Assembly (NCBI GenBank): GCA_964412685.1
Contig: CAYPPS010000008.1
Span: 1 to 19,553, forward strand
Length of the DNA: 19,553 bases
Reading direction: 5' to 3'
Source of the DNA: CAYPPS01 sp964412685
GTDB taxonomy: Bacteria > Patescibacteriota > Microgenomatia > PFEM01 > CAYPPS01
Part shown: positions 11,747 through 19,553 of the stretch, one piece after another
Position numbering within the stretch: the stretch's first letter is position 1
Layout: each line of letters opens with the position of its first letter
The notes under the pieces: generated by a model
Seen by the model: the letters and a program-made list of their open reading frames with translations, nothing else
Told to the model about the DNA's origin: nothing
Databases searched by the model: none
Position numbers and translations under genes: made by a program

Positions 11747-12379
11747 TTATTTACTTTCTTTTTCCTCTTTCAATTTCTTGAGTTTGTAGCGGACGTAAAA
11801 AACGACTAAAATTAAACCAAGACCGACAATAAGGAAATCAAACTTGTGGAAATAAGTTTGGAGCACGGTCCAATTCTCTCCCAAGGTAACTCCCAAATAA
11901 GTTAGAAAAGCTGACCAGATAAAAGAACCCAAAAAAGTATAAATCGAAAATTTAATTATGTTCATTTGAGCGAATCCAGCGGGAAGAGAGATAAAAGTTC
12001 TTACTGCTGGTAGTAAACGAGAACCAAAGGCAATCAATTCCCCTCTCTGCCTAAACCACTTTTCTGCTGTTTCTACTTCGTGATAAGTAATAAGTAAATA
12101 CTTGCCATATTTTTTAATTAAATCCCGAGCCACTTTTTCTTGACCCCAATAGCCCAAGGCATAAGCAATCAACGAGCCAACCAAATTACCAGTTGCCCCG
12201 ATTAAAACTACCAACCAGAAATTAAGCTTGCCCAAGCCGACCAAAAACCCAGCAAAGGGCATAGTCACTTCCGAAGGAATTGGAATCAAAGCTGACTCCA
12301 AAGTCATCAGTAGAAAAACAGCGGGGTAACCAGCTTTGGAAATATAATTAATGACGAATTCTCCTAAAAGTTCAATCAT
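11747..12379 (-). CDS. DedA family membrane protein
   Basis: DedA (SNARE-associated/VTT, PF09335) proteins are membrane lipid scramblases or transporters linked to undecaprenyl-phosphate recycling and membrane potential. From the start I prefer, the protein has 210 residues. Motifs seen: ESALIPIPSEVTMPFAGFL in the first re-entrant loop, the central region IGATGNLVGSLIAYALGYWGQ, and FGSRLLPAVRTFISLPAGFAQM with the conserved Arg and Pro. The frame extends to a TTG at 12403, with an ATG at 12394, but a TTGACA/TAGAAT promoter overlaps those codons, so the ATG at 12379 is the likely start and gives the family's usual N-terminus. It converges on lexA. Confidence 0.92.
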   Translation of the reverse strand: MIELLGEFVINYISKAGYPAVFLLMTLESALIPIPSEVTMPFAGFLVGLGKLNFWLVVLIGATGNLVGSLIAYALGYWGQEKVARDLIKKYGKYLLITYHEVETAEKWFRQRGELIAFGSRLLPAVRTFISLPAGFAQMNIIKFSIYTFLGSFIWSAFLTYLGVTLGENWTVLQTYFHKFDFLIVGLGLILVVFYVRYKLKKLKEEKESK

Positions 12380-12392
12380 GAGCGCGTCTTTC

Positions 12393-12422
12393 ATTCTAGA
12401 CAAAGTCCGTTTGTCGTGTCAA
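12393..12422 (-). promoter_or_regulatory. dedA promoter
   Basis: On the minus strand, a perfect TTGACA (12417-12422) and TAGAAT (12393-12398) have an 18-base spacer. The predicted start is about 7 bases upstream of the ATG at 12379, which decides that start. Confidence 0.65.
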
Positions 12423-12427
12423 TTATG

Positions 12428-12433
12428 TATAAT
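12428..12433 (+). promoter_or_regulatory. -10 box for rsmI
   Basis: A perfect TATAAT lies at 12428-12433, overlapping the divergent dedA promoter region. The -35 is poor. A start near 12440 would leave a leader of about 12 bases before the ATG at 12452. Confidence 0.45.
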
Positions 12434-12451
12434 GATCACAATTCAAAAAAG

Positions 12452-13165
12452 ATGAACTTTGGTAAGCTTTTTCTCGTTCCAGTGCCAATTGGTAACCTCA
12501 AGGACATGACTCTTCGAGGAAAAGAATTGCTTTTTGAGAGCGAAATTATTTTTTGTGAAGATACCCGCAAGACTTTTCATTTACTTCAAGCTTTAAGCAA
12601 AGAATTTGATCAGACATTACCTCGACCCAAATTGATTTCTTTTTTCGAAGGCAATGAAAAAAAGAGGATTGGTTTAGCTTTAACAATGTTAAAAGAAGGC
12701 CAAGATTTAATTTTAGTTTCTAATGCCGGCAGTCCCCTGCTCTCTGATCCTGGTTTTAAACTAGTAGAAGCTTGTTTACAAGAAGAGATTATTGTTGAAG
12801 CCTTACCAGGAGCGAATGCTTTAATTCCCGCTTTATCCTGTTCCGGTTTGCCGATGAATAAGTTTATCTTTCTAGGTTTTCTCCCCAGAAAGAAAAGCAA
12901 ACAGGAAAAAGTTTTCACTGATTTGAAAAACTTAAAATCAGGTTTTACCGTGGCTTTTTATGAATCCCCTTTTCGACTTAAAGAAACTTTATCGGTTTTG
13001 AGCAAAAACTTTGATCCAATTAAAGCCGTGGTCGTCAAAGATTTGACCAAAGAATTTGAACAATCGGCTCGAGGAACCTTTGAAGATCTAGCAATAATTT
13101 TTAACGAAACTAAGAAAAAAGGTGAGTTTGTAGTCCTCTTCCATCTACCTAAGAGTTCGACGTAG
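12452..13165 (+). CDS. rsmI: RsmI, 16S rRNA C1402 2'-O-methyltransferase
   Basis: RsmI methylates the ribose of C1402 in the decoding centre of 16S rRNA, using S-adenosylmethionine. The protein (237 residues from this start) has the SIROHEME/tetrapyrrole methylase fold. Motifs in order: LVPVPIGNLKDMT, EDTRKT, LVSNAGSPLLSDPG, LPGANALIPALSCSGLP, FLGFLPRKKSKQEK and FYESPFRL. Small departures from the usual SDAGTPLISDPG and LPGPSA are present, but the glycine-rich SAM sites are kept. The frame is open to a GTG at 12416 and an ATG at 12425, but a TATAAT at 12428 argues for the ATG at 12452. It lacks the C-terminal extension of some homologues. Its end overlaps the convergent acs gene by 21 bases. 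Confidence 0.94.
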   Translation: MNFGKLFLVPVPIGNLKDMTLRGKELLFESEIIFCEDTRKTFHLLQALSKEFDQTLPRPKLISFFEGNEKKRIGLALTMLKEGQDLILVSNAGSPLLSDPGFKLVEACLQEEIIVEALPGANALIPALSCSGLPMNKFIFLGFLPRKKSKQEKVFTDLKNLKSGFTVAFYESPFRLKETLSVLSKNFDPIKAVVVKDLTKEFEQSARGTFEDLAIIFNETKKKGEFVVLFHLPKSST

Positions 13166-14791
13166 GATTTTACCCGATTGGTTTTTGGGTAGCTTTTTTA
13201 CAATGACGATCTCTCGAGGATAAGCGTGTCCTGCCAATTTGTCTTTGACGTGTCTTTTAATTTCTTCAAAAAACTTTTCTTGATTTTTAATTGGTTTTTT
13301 TAGAATCAAAAAAGCTTTTATAATTTGACCCCTTATTTTGTCTGGCTTGCCAATAACTGCCGCTTCAACAACGTTCTTGTGAGTCATCAGGGAGGCTTCA
13401 ACTTCTACAGGACTAATTCTCTCACCGGAGGTTTTAATGATTTCATCAGCTCGTCCAAGGAAGAAAAAATAACCTTCTTCGTCTTGATAAGCCTTGTCAC
13501 CACTAAAATACCAACCTTTTTTGAAATAAATTTGATAGCGTTTAGAATTACCCCAAACCTGAGTCATTTTTGCTGGCCAATCGGGCTTAAAAACTAAATG
13601 ACCTTCTTGTTTTGGTTCTAATTCTTTGCCTTGATCATCAACAATGGCCGCTTCTACTCCCGGTAGCGGTTTGCCCATGGAACCTGGTTTTATGGGAAGA
13701 ACAGGGAAATTAGTGATCATCATTGCTCCGGTTTCAGTTTGCCACCAGGTGTCGTGGGCAGGAGCACCAAAGCTTTTTAGAGTCCAATCCAGGGTAGCTG
13801 GATCCAGAGCTTCACCAACACTGCAAATGTGTCTCAAATGAGGAAAATCAGCCTCATTAGGATTTATTTCTTGTTGAATTAATCTTAGAGCGGTGGGGGC
13901 AGTGTACCAAACCGTAATTTTTTCTTTTTTCAAAAAAGAGAGCCATTTCTGGGCAGAAAAACGACCCTCAAATACCGCCTGAGTTATCCCTAGAGACCAA
14001 GGGGACATAATCTGGTAAACCACTCCGGTAACCCAACCAGGATCACTGGTGCACCAGTAAAGATCATTTTCTTTTAAATCTAAAACCCATTTGGCACTTA
14101 AGTGCTGTTGCAAGATTGCTTGATGAGGAATAACAATGCCGCAGACAGGAGTATGTCCGGTGGCTGAAGTGTAAAGCATAAAAGCTGGATCTAGAGCCTT
14201 TGTTAGAAAGCATTGAAAAGCAGTTGATTCTTTCTTTAAGGCTTCTTCCATTTCTTCTTGAACGATGATTTTTTTTAATTGAGGAAGCTGACTTTTTATT
14301 TTAAGTAATCGAGGTCTCAATTCTTTGCTAGTAATGACAATTTTGGCTTGGGAGTTTTGAAGCCTTTCTAAAAGCGCTTGAGTATTAAAAGCCGGGAATA
14401 ATGTTCCGGCGACTCCTCCAGCTCTGACGACGGCAAGAAAACTGTAATAAAGCAAGGGAGTTCGAGGAAGAAAGAAAAAGACTTTATCTGTCGGTTTTAA
14501 TCCTTCTTTGATTAAAAAATTAGCAGCCTGGTTGCTTTTTTGGTAAAGATCTTTGAAAGTATAAACCTCTCTCTTGCCTAGATCGGATTGCCAGATCAAG
14601 GCTTTCTTGTTGGCCTTACCGTTCAGAACATTTTTATCTAAACTGTTAAAACCAGCATTGAGATGGCCTTTTTTGAACCAACTAACCTCCTTTTTTGCTT
14701 TTGACCAGGAAAAATTTTTCCTAAAAGTATCATAGTTTTCGAGATTAAAAGGTCTTTTAAGTTTCTTTTTTTGTTCTAAAGTAATTATCAT
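13145..14791 (-). CDS. AMP-forming acetyl-CoA synthetase-like ligase
   Basis: This family activates a carboxylate with ATP and transfers it to CoA. The 548 residues are close in length to Firmicute AcsA (about 570). Adenylation motifs: A5 is WWQTETG, typical of acetate/propionate enzymes. A7/A8 reads YFSGDKAYQDEEGYFF then GRADEIIKTSGERISPVEVE. The catalytic A10 Lys541 sits in NQSGKILRR. The A3 phosphate-binding loop is unusual: residues 207-218 read YTSATGHTPVCG in place of YTSGTTGKPKG, losing the basic residues. Acetate is the likeliest substrate, by inference from A5. It is the last gene of the ppsA-eno-gpmI-acs unit, 21 bases after gpmI, and could feed or drain acetyl-CoA. The ribosome-binding site is weak. 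Confidence 0.87.
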   Translation of the reverse strand: MIITLEQKKKLKRPFNLENYDTFRKNFSWSKAKKEVSWFKKGHLNAGFNSLDKNVLNGKANKKALIWQSDLGKREVYTFKDLYQKSNQAANFLIKEGLKPTDKVFFFLPRTPLLYYSFLAVVRAGGVAGTLFPAFNTQALLERLQNSQAKIVITSKELRPRLLKIKSQLPQLKKIIVQEEMEEALKKESTAFQCFLTKALDPAFMLYTSATGHTPVCGIVIPHQAILQQHLSAKWVLDLKENDLYWCTSDPGWVTGVVYQIMSPWSLGITQAVFEGRFSAQKWLSFLKKEKITVWYTAPTALRLIQQEINPNEADFPHLRHICSVGEALDPATLDWTLKSFGAPAHDTWWQTETGAMMITNFPVLPIKPGSMGKPLPGVEAAIVDDQGKELEPKQEGHLVFKPDWPAKMTQVWGNSKRYQIYFKKGWYFSGDKAYQDEEGYFFFLGRADEIIKTSGERISPVEVEASLMTHKNVVEAAVIGKPDKIRGQIIKAFLILKKPIKNQEKFFEEIKRHVKDKLAGHAYPREIVIVKKLPKNQSGKILRRTLR

Positions 14792-14812
14792 TTTAAATCT
14801 CTATTTGGATTG

Positions 14813-16429
14813 CTACATGTTAAGTAGGTTTCGACCGGTCATTAGTTCTGGTTTTGTTAAACCCATGAGATCAAGAATCGTTGGAGCCACGTCGGCCAAA
14901 ATACCGCCTTGAAGAACCTTGCCGGAAGCTTCGAATTGATCATCAACGACAATAAAAGGAACAGGGTTAATTGAGTGTTTAGTGTCGATTTGACCGGTAT
15001 TCAATTCAATCATTTCTTCAACATTGCCGTGATCGGCGGTGATTACCGTTGTCATTTTAAAAAGACGGGCGGTTTTAACAATTTCTCCCAAACACTGATC
15101 AACCATTTCAACGGCTTTGATGCCCGCTTCCAAAACACCAGTGTGGCCAACCATATCTGGATTGGCAAAGTTGACTATCAGGAAGTCAAATTGTTCCAAT
15201 TTTATTTTCTTGATTAAAACATCTTTAACTTTCAAGGCAGACATTTCTGGCTTCAAGTCATAAGTGGCCACTTTAGGAGAAGGAATTTCTAGTTGTTCTT
15301 CACCAGGAAAAGGATTTTCTCTTTGGCCGTTGAAATAATAAGTGACAAAGCGTTCTTTTTCTGTTTCGGCTAAGTGAAATTGTCTCAAGTTTGCTTCAGC
15401 AATAACACGACCCAAGGGCATCTTTACTTTTTTTGGCCCAAAAGCAATTTTTACCGGTAAATCTTTTTCGTATTCGGTCATCGTGACAAAAAAAAGATCA
15501 TTAAGAACCTTATTTCTTTTAAAAGTGGTGGTTCCTTCAGGTTTTTCGTAAATTTTTAAACCATATCGTTCCGCGTAAGGATCAAATGTGCCTTTCTGAG
15601 GTGGTTTATAGTTTTCAAAATCAGGCAAGACCAAGGCTCGGGTTAATTGCCGAGGCCGATCAATGCGAAAATTAAAGAAGATAACTGAATCCTGGTTTTT
15701 GATCACTCCTTGGGGGTTAATTATTGTTGGTTCAATAAATTCATCAGTTTTGCCGGCTTTATAGGAAGCCCTAATGGCGCTTTGAACGTCAGGAAAAGCG
15801 TTTCCTTTGCCTTCGGTTAGCAATTGATAGGCTTTTTGGGTTCGATCCCAGCGAAGATCTCGATCCATGGCAAAATAACGACCGCAAAAAGTGGCAATTT
15901 GACCTAGTTTTAATTGCTGAGTCAATTGTTCGACTTGGTTAATGTAGGTTGAAACTGAAGCGGGAGGAGAATCTCGACCATCAGAGAAAAGATGCAACCA
16001 AACTTGGCTTACTTTTTGTTGTTTGGCAAGTCTCAAAAGAGCAAAAAGATGTTCTAGACTAGAATGGACCCCTCCACCACCGATCAGCCCTAAAAGATGA
16101 AGGCGACTATTGTTTTTCTTAGTCGATTCGCAAGCTTCTAGAAAAGCTGGTTTTTCAAAAAAATTGCCGTTGGCGATTGATAAATCAATACGAGGCAAAT
16201 CCTGAAAAACAATTTGTCCTGCTCCTAAATTCAGATGGCCGGTTTCTGAATTACCGTCTTCTCCTTTTGGTAGTCCAACTGCTTCGCCCGCCGCTTGTAA
16301 ACGAGTGTGGGGATAAGCGGCCCAAAGTCGGTCAAAATTAGGTGTTCTTGCTCGAGTAATTGCGTTTCCGGCCGAAGCGGGAGCAATTCCCCAGCCGTCG
16401 AGAACAATTAAAACAACTTTCTTCTTCAT
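14813..16429 (-). CDS. gpmI: Cofactor-independent phosphoglycerate mutase
   Basis: GpmI interconverts 3-phosphoglycerate and 2-phosphoglycerate with two Mn ions and a phosphoserine intermediate. The 538 residues show all family signatures: metal Asp11 in LIVLDGWG, nucleophile Ser61 in EDGNSETGHLNLGAG, GGGGVHSSLEHLFALL, FSDGRDSPP, GRYFAMDRDLRWDR, NFRIDRPRQL, NPDMVGHTG, TADHGNVEEM and TKHSINPVPF. Length is slightly above the usual 510-515. It starts 11 bases after the eno stop and has no Shine-Dalgarno site (the leader is nearly all A), so translation probably follows on from eno. Confidence 0.97.
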   Translation of the reverse strand: MKKKVVLIVLDGWGIAPASAGNAITRARTPNFDRLWAAYPHTRLQAAGEAVGLPKGEDGNSETGHLNLGAGQIVFQDLPRIDLSIANGNFFEKPAFLEACESTKKNNSRLHLLGLIGGGGVHSSLEHLFALLRLAKQQKVSQVWLHLFSDGRDSPPASVSTYINQVEQLTQQLKLGQIATFCGRYFAMDRDLRWDRTQKAYQLLTEGKGNAFPDVQSAIRASYKAGKTDEFIEPTIINPQGVIKNQDSVIFFNFRIDRPRQLTRALVLPDFENYKPPQKGTFDPYAERYGLKIYEKPEGTTTFKRNKVLNDLFFVTMTEYEKDLPVKIAFGPKKVKMPLGRVIAEANLRQFHLAETEKERFVTYYFNGQRENPFPGEEQLEIPSPKVATYDLKPEMSALKVKDVLIKKIKLEQFDFLIVNFANPDMVGHTGVLEAGIKAVEMVDQCLGEIVKTARLFKMTTVITADHGNVEEMIELNTGQIDTKHSINPVPFIVVDDQFEASGKVLQGGILADVAPTILDLMGLTKPELMTGRNLLNM

Positions 16430-16440
16430 TTTTTGTTTTT

Positions 16441-17706
16441 TTATAGGGTTTTTCTTTTTAGTAGATTTTCTATTTCAACCAATCGATTGTATTTTACCAC
16501 TCTTTCTCCTCTAGCTGGAGCTCCAAATTTGACGTAGTCAGCCCCAATCCCAACCGCAAAATCAGCGATAAAAGTGTCACAAGTTTCACCACTGCGATGA
16601 GAAACAACCACTTTCCAATTAGCATTTTTGGCAATTTTGACAACTTCAATTGTTTCGGCCACGGTTCCAATTTGATTGGGTTTAACTAAAATGGCATTAC
16701 AGGCTTTTTTCTCGATTCCTTGATTTAAGCGTTCTTTGTTGGTGGCTAACAAATCATCACCAACAATCATGACATCGGAAAGTTTACTGGTTAAAATTGC
16801 CCAACTATTCCAATCATCTTCAAAAAGAGGGTCTTCCAAACTTAGAAGATGATATTCTTGGTGAAGTTGGATGTAATAATCGATCAATTCCGATGTAGAT
16901 AAGGGATTGGTTTTATCTTTTATCTTGTATTTGTTGGTTCGGTAAAAATGATTAGCCGCCACGTCCAGGCCTAAATAAACGTCTTGTTGAAGTCGGTAAT
17001 TAGTTTTCTCGATCGCTTTTTTTAGGGTTTCCAAAGCATCCAAATTAGTGAATAAATTGGGAGCAAAACCGCCTTCATCGCCGACGCTGTGGATTGCCTG
17101 ATATTGAATTAAAACTTTCTTGGTTGCTTGGTAAATCTCTGCGGCTAAACGTAACCCTTCAAAAAAGTTTTTGGCTCCCGAGGGGATAATATGAAATTCC
17201 TGAAAATCGAGATTGCCAGCGCCGTGTTTACCTCCGTTAATTAAGTTGAAAATAGGGACAGGGATCTTAAGAGTTTTTGCTTCTGAACCATACAAATCAG
17301 CAATGTGTTGAAACAGAGAAACCTGCTTGCTTATAGCGGCTGCTTTACAGCAAGCCATGGAAACCGCTAGCGTAGCATTGGCTCCTAAATTAGCCTTATT
17401 TTTGGTTCCATCCAGCTCCAGAAGAAGCCGATCTATTTCTAATTGTGGACGAATGGGAAAATGTTTTAATTTTGGAGCAATTTTCTTTTCGATATTTTCA
17501 ATTGCTTTTAAGACCCCTTTGCCTCCAAACCGATCCATATCTTCATCGCGAAGCTCTAAGGCTTCGTATTTGCCGACTGAAGCCCCGGAAGGAACCGAAG
17601 CAATGGTTTTGCTGCCATCGTCAAGAATAACCGTTGCTTCTACGGTTGGATTACCTCTGGAATCTAAAATTTCTCTGGCGGTCAAACTGGCAATTTTAGG
17701 AATCAT
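16441..17706 (-). CDS. eno: Enolase
   Basis: Enolase interconverts 2-phosphoglycerate and phosphoenolpyruvate in glycolysis and gluconeogenesis. The 421 residues show REILDSRGNPTVE, the mobile loop SGASVGKYEALELRD (40-54), NLINGGKHGAGNLDFQEF, SVGDEGGFAPN, LGLDVAANHFY, the metal ligands in LSLEDPLFEDDW and IVGDDLLATN, ILVKPNQIGTV with the catalytic Lys, and VVSHRSGET. The loop Thr is Val44 here (usual SGAST), and the C-terminal FGAPARGERVVKYNRL uses APARGE where SMSRSD is common. Metal and catalytic residues are intact. The ATG overlaps the ppsA stop (ATGA), which couples their translation. Confidence 0.97.
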   Translation of the reverse strand: MIPKIASLTAREILDSRGNPTVEATVILDDGSKTIASVPSGASVGKYEALELRDEDMDRFGGKGVLKAIENIEKKIAPKLKHFPIRPQLEIDRLLLELDGTKNKANLGANATLAVSMACCKAAAISKQVSLFQHIADLYGSEAKTLKIPVPIFNLINGGKHGAGNLDFQEFHIIPSGAKNFFEGLRLAAEIYQATKKVLIQYQAIHSVGDEGGFAPNLFTNLDALETLKKAIEKTNYRLQQDVYLGLDVAANHFYRTNKYKIKDKTNPLSTSELIDYYIQLHQEYHLLSLEDPLFEDDWNSWAILTSKLSDVMIVGDDLLATNKERLNQGIEKKACNAILVKPNQIGTVAETIEVVKIAKNANWKVVVSHRSGETCDTFIADFAVGIGADYVKFGAPARGERVVKYNRLVEIENLLKRKTL

Positions 17707-19553
17707 TTTTTCTTCTTGTGAGTGATTTCTTTTTCGATTCGATAAACTAATTCTCGAGTAGTTTCAATGACATCCGGATTAACGGAAATACTAGTAATCC
17801 CCCATTCAACTAATTTTTCTGTTAATTCACTAAAAACGGACGGAGCTTGGCCGCAAATAGAGCTGGTAATTTTATGTTTGTTGCAAGTTTTAATCGTTTT
17901 TTCTAATGCCCACAAAACCGCAGGGTTTCTTTCATCAAAAGTTTGAGCCAATTCTTGATTGTCTCGATCAATCCCTAAAGTTAGCATGGTTAAATCGTTG
18001 GAACCGATGGAAACGCCTTCAGCTCCGGCTTTAATGAAATCTTCCAGTAAAATAACATTGCTAGGAATTTCAACCATTAACCACAATTTAAAAGAAGATG
18101 AACGAGTTAAGCCGCTGGCGACGATTAATTTTTTGACTTTTTTAAACTCGTCTGGGGTGCGGACAAAAGGAAGCATAACTTTTAAGTTTTTATAGGTTTT
18201 CCTAACCTTTTTAATTGCTTCCAATTCCATCTCAAAGACTTCTGGTCGAGCCAAATAACGAGCGGCACCTCGAAAACCAATCAGCGGATTTTCTTCTTCC
18301 GGTTCAAAAGATTTACCACCAGTTAGATTGCGATATTCATTGGTTTTGAAATCGTTGGTTCGATAAACTACCGGTCGTGGTTCAAAGCTTCGACAAAAAG
18401 TTTCGATTCCCTGAGCCAGTAAGTCGATGAAAACTTTTTGTTTTTTGTCGGCAACCATCTTGCAAGGGTGAACTCCCATCTCGGCCATCATAAACTCCGC
18501 TCGGAGTAATCCAACTCCGTCGACTTGTTTTTTCGCCACTATTTCGGCTAATTCTGGCTCGCCCAAATTAACGTAAATTTTAGTTGCGGTTTTAATTTCC
18601 TTTTGGCTCTTCTTTGCTTTTGCTTGAACCGCTTCAATCACTTGGCTGGTTTCTTTTTCTCTCAATCCTCCAGAGTAAACTTCTCCTTTACTGCCGTTAA
18701 CAGTAATTAATTGATCGTTTTTTAGTTGCTTAGTTGCCTCTTTTGTTCCCACAATACAAGGAACTCCTAACTCTCGACTGACAATCGCAGCGTGGGAAGT
18801 CTGGCCTCCTTTGTCGGTGACGATTGCATTGACTCGTTTCATCGCTGGAACAAAATCGGGTGTGGTCATCGACGTTACTAAAACGTCGCCGTTTTTAACC
18901 TTACTAATTTGTTTAGCGGTTTGAATCATTCGAACATTGCCTGCGGCCAAACCAGGACTGGCGGGCAAACCGGTCAAAATTGGTTCTCTTTTCACCTTCT
19001 GAGCTTTTTGACTTTTCTTCTTTGCTCCTTTGAGAGTGGTAATTGGTCGAGATTGAACGATATAAAATTTATTTTTATAAAGAGACCATTCAATGTCTTG
19101 AGGGAAAAAATAATGCTGGTGGATTTTTTTACCAATCTTAGCCAATTCAACAATTTGCTTATCAGTTAATTTTCGCCTATTCTTCAAGCTTTTTGGGACT
19201 TTTACTTCTTTGTTCTCAATTTTGGCTTTGACCAATTGAACCGGTTGGGAAATGACGTCTTTTTTTAAAATCTCTAAGGATTGACGATCGACGACATAAT
19301 GATCTGGAGAAACAATTCCTTGAACAATATATTCTCCTAAGCCCCAAATTGCTTCGATCACAATTCTATTTTTTTGAGCAGTGACTGGATCAGCGGTAAA
19401 CATCACTCCGGAGACAGTGGAAGGAATCATCGTTTGTACTGGAACGGCAATTCCAACTTTAAAATGATCAAACCCTTTTTGTTCCCGGTAAAAAATTGCC
19501 CGGGCTTCAAAAAGAGAAGCCCAACAATCGTGAACTCGTTTCAAAACACTGCT
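17703..19553 (-). CDS. ppsA: Phosphoenolpyruvate synthase, 5' end outside the window
   Basis: PpsA converts pyruvate and ATP to PEP, AMP and phosphate, and allows gluconeogenesis. About 617 residues are present; the frame is open to the right edge, so the missing N-terminal part (roughly 150-180 residues compared with the usual 790) holds the start of the ATP-grasp domain. The rest is complete: ATP-binding domain end (CWASLFEARAIFYRE, VSGVMFTADP, QDIEWSLY, IVQSRPIT), a swivelling domain with the phosphohistidine in KGGQTSHAAIVSRELG (codon 18792-18794), and a PEP/pyruvate barrel with VGLLRAEFM, ENPLIGFRGAARYL, SIGSNDLTML and the acid-base Cys in SICGQAPS (codon 17853-17855). The spacing and GLPASPGLAAG linker favour PpsA over pyruvate phosphate dikinase. 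It is first in the visible ppsA-eno-gpmI-acs unit. Confidence 0.93.
   Translation of the reverse strand, partial: SSVLKRVHDCWASLFEARAIFYREQKGFDHFKVGIAVPVQTMIPSTVSGVMFTADPVTAQKNRIVIEAIWGLGEYIVQGIVSPDHYVVDRQSLEILKKDVISQPVQLVKAKIENKEVKVPKSLKNRRKLTDKQIVELAKIGKKIHQHYFFPQDIEWSLYKNKFYIVQSRPITTLKGAKKKSQKAQKVKREPILTGLPASPGLAAGNVRMIQTAKQISKVKNGDVLVTSMTTPDFVPAMKRVNAIVTDKGGQTSHAAIVSRELGVPCIVGTKEATKQLKNDQLITVNGSKGEVYSGGLREKETSQVIEAVQAKAKKSQKEIKTATKIYVNLGEPELAEIVAKKQVDGVGLLRAEFMMAEMGVHPCKMVADKKQKVFIDLLAQGIETFCRSFEPRPVVYRTNDFKTNEYRNLTGGKSFEPEEENPLIGFRGAARYLARPEVFEMELEAIKKVRKTYKNLKVMLPFVRTPDEFKKVKKLIVASGLTRSSSFKLWLMVEIPSNVILLEDFIKAGAEGVSIGSNDLTMLTLGIDRDNQELAQTFDERNPAVLWALEKTIKTCNKHKITSSICGQAPSVFSELTEKLVEWGITSISVNPDVIETTRELVYRIEKEITHKKKK

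Noticed and set aside
12380..12403. Upstream starts of dedA (TTG 12403, ATG 12394)
   Set aside because: These codons overlap a TTGACA/TAGAAT promoter on the same strand, and the ATG at 12379 gives the usual DedA N-terminus.
19542..19544. TTG at 19544 as the start of ppsA
   Set aside because: The frame stays open to the window edge, and the protein lacks the N-terminal part of the ATP-grasp domain, so the gene is cut by the window and does not start here.

Overview
The window reads like part of a streamlined genome from the Candidate Phyla Radiation (Patescibacteria), probably Microgenomates-like. This is inference from gene content, not a phylogenetic placement. The support is: many short, tightly packed genes with weak or absent Shine-Dalgarno sites; ten tRNA genes, each with a different anticodon, scattered singly or in pairs among protein genes; small palindromic repeats of the kind common in these genomes (for example CCTGCCTGCCGGCAGGCAGG); and a minimal envelope and central-carbon gene set. 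The standard code (table 11) fits all large genes.

Region 1 (1-1983) is accessory. Two near-identical 53-bp direct repeats (1-53 and 594-646) and a third, 24-bp copy (1802-1825) sit head to tail. The third copy overlaps the last bases of a tRNA-Arg gene. Each interval between copies holds one gene: an unrecognised small protein, then a probable PARP-like ADP-ribosyltransferase. This looks like successive insertions at the 3' end of tRNA-Arg.

Region 2 (1911-7209) alternates tRNA genes (Gly, Pro, Leu, Gln, Gly, Phe, Val, Leu, Leu) with a DUF378 membrane protein, a TspO-like protein, an LCP ligase, an HTH/LAGLIDADG-like protein whose frame runs through a tRNA-Gly gene, and two unrecognised proteins. 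Several tRNA units share a GATAAAAT -10 element. Both of the last two tRNA-Leu genes have broken copies of their own 5' end just upstream, and one copy is interrupted by two perfect palindromes.

Region 3 (7210-11002, minus strand) is a compact envelope operon: transglutaminase-like protein, YvlD/holin-4-like membrane protein, SecG, and a membrane-anchored family 5 solute-binding protein. It is divergent from lexA (11115-11738).

Region 4 (11747-19553) has dedA divergent from rsmI, then a minus-strand carbon operon ppsA-eno-gpmI-acs. Its products interconvert pyruvate, PEP, 2-phosphoglycerate and 3-phosphoglycerate, with an acyl/acetyl-CoA synthetase at the end. ppsA runs off the right edge, so its first part is missing.

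The only stretch over 300 bases without a gene is 443-795. It holds the second 53-bp repeat, a short T-arm-like sequence (about 565-590) and the promoter of the 796 gene. I saw no CRISPR array, rRNA, transposase or integrase gene.
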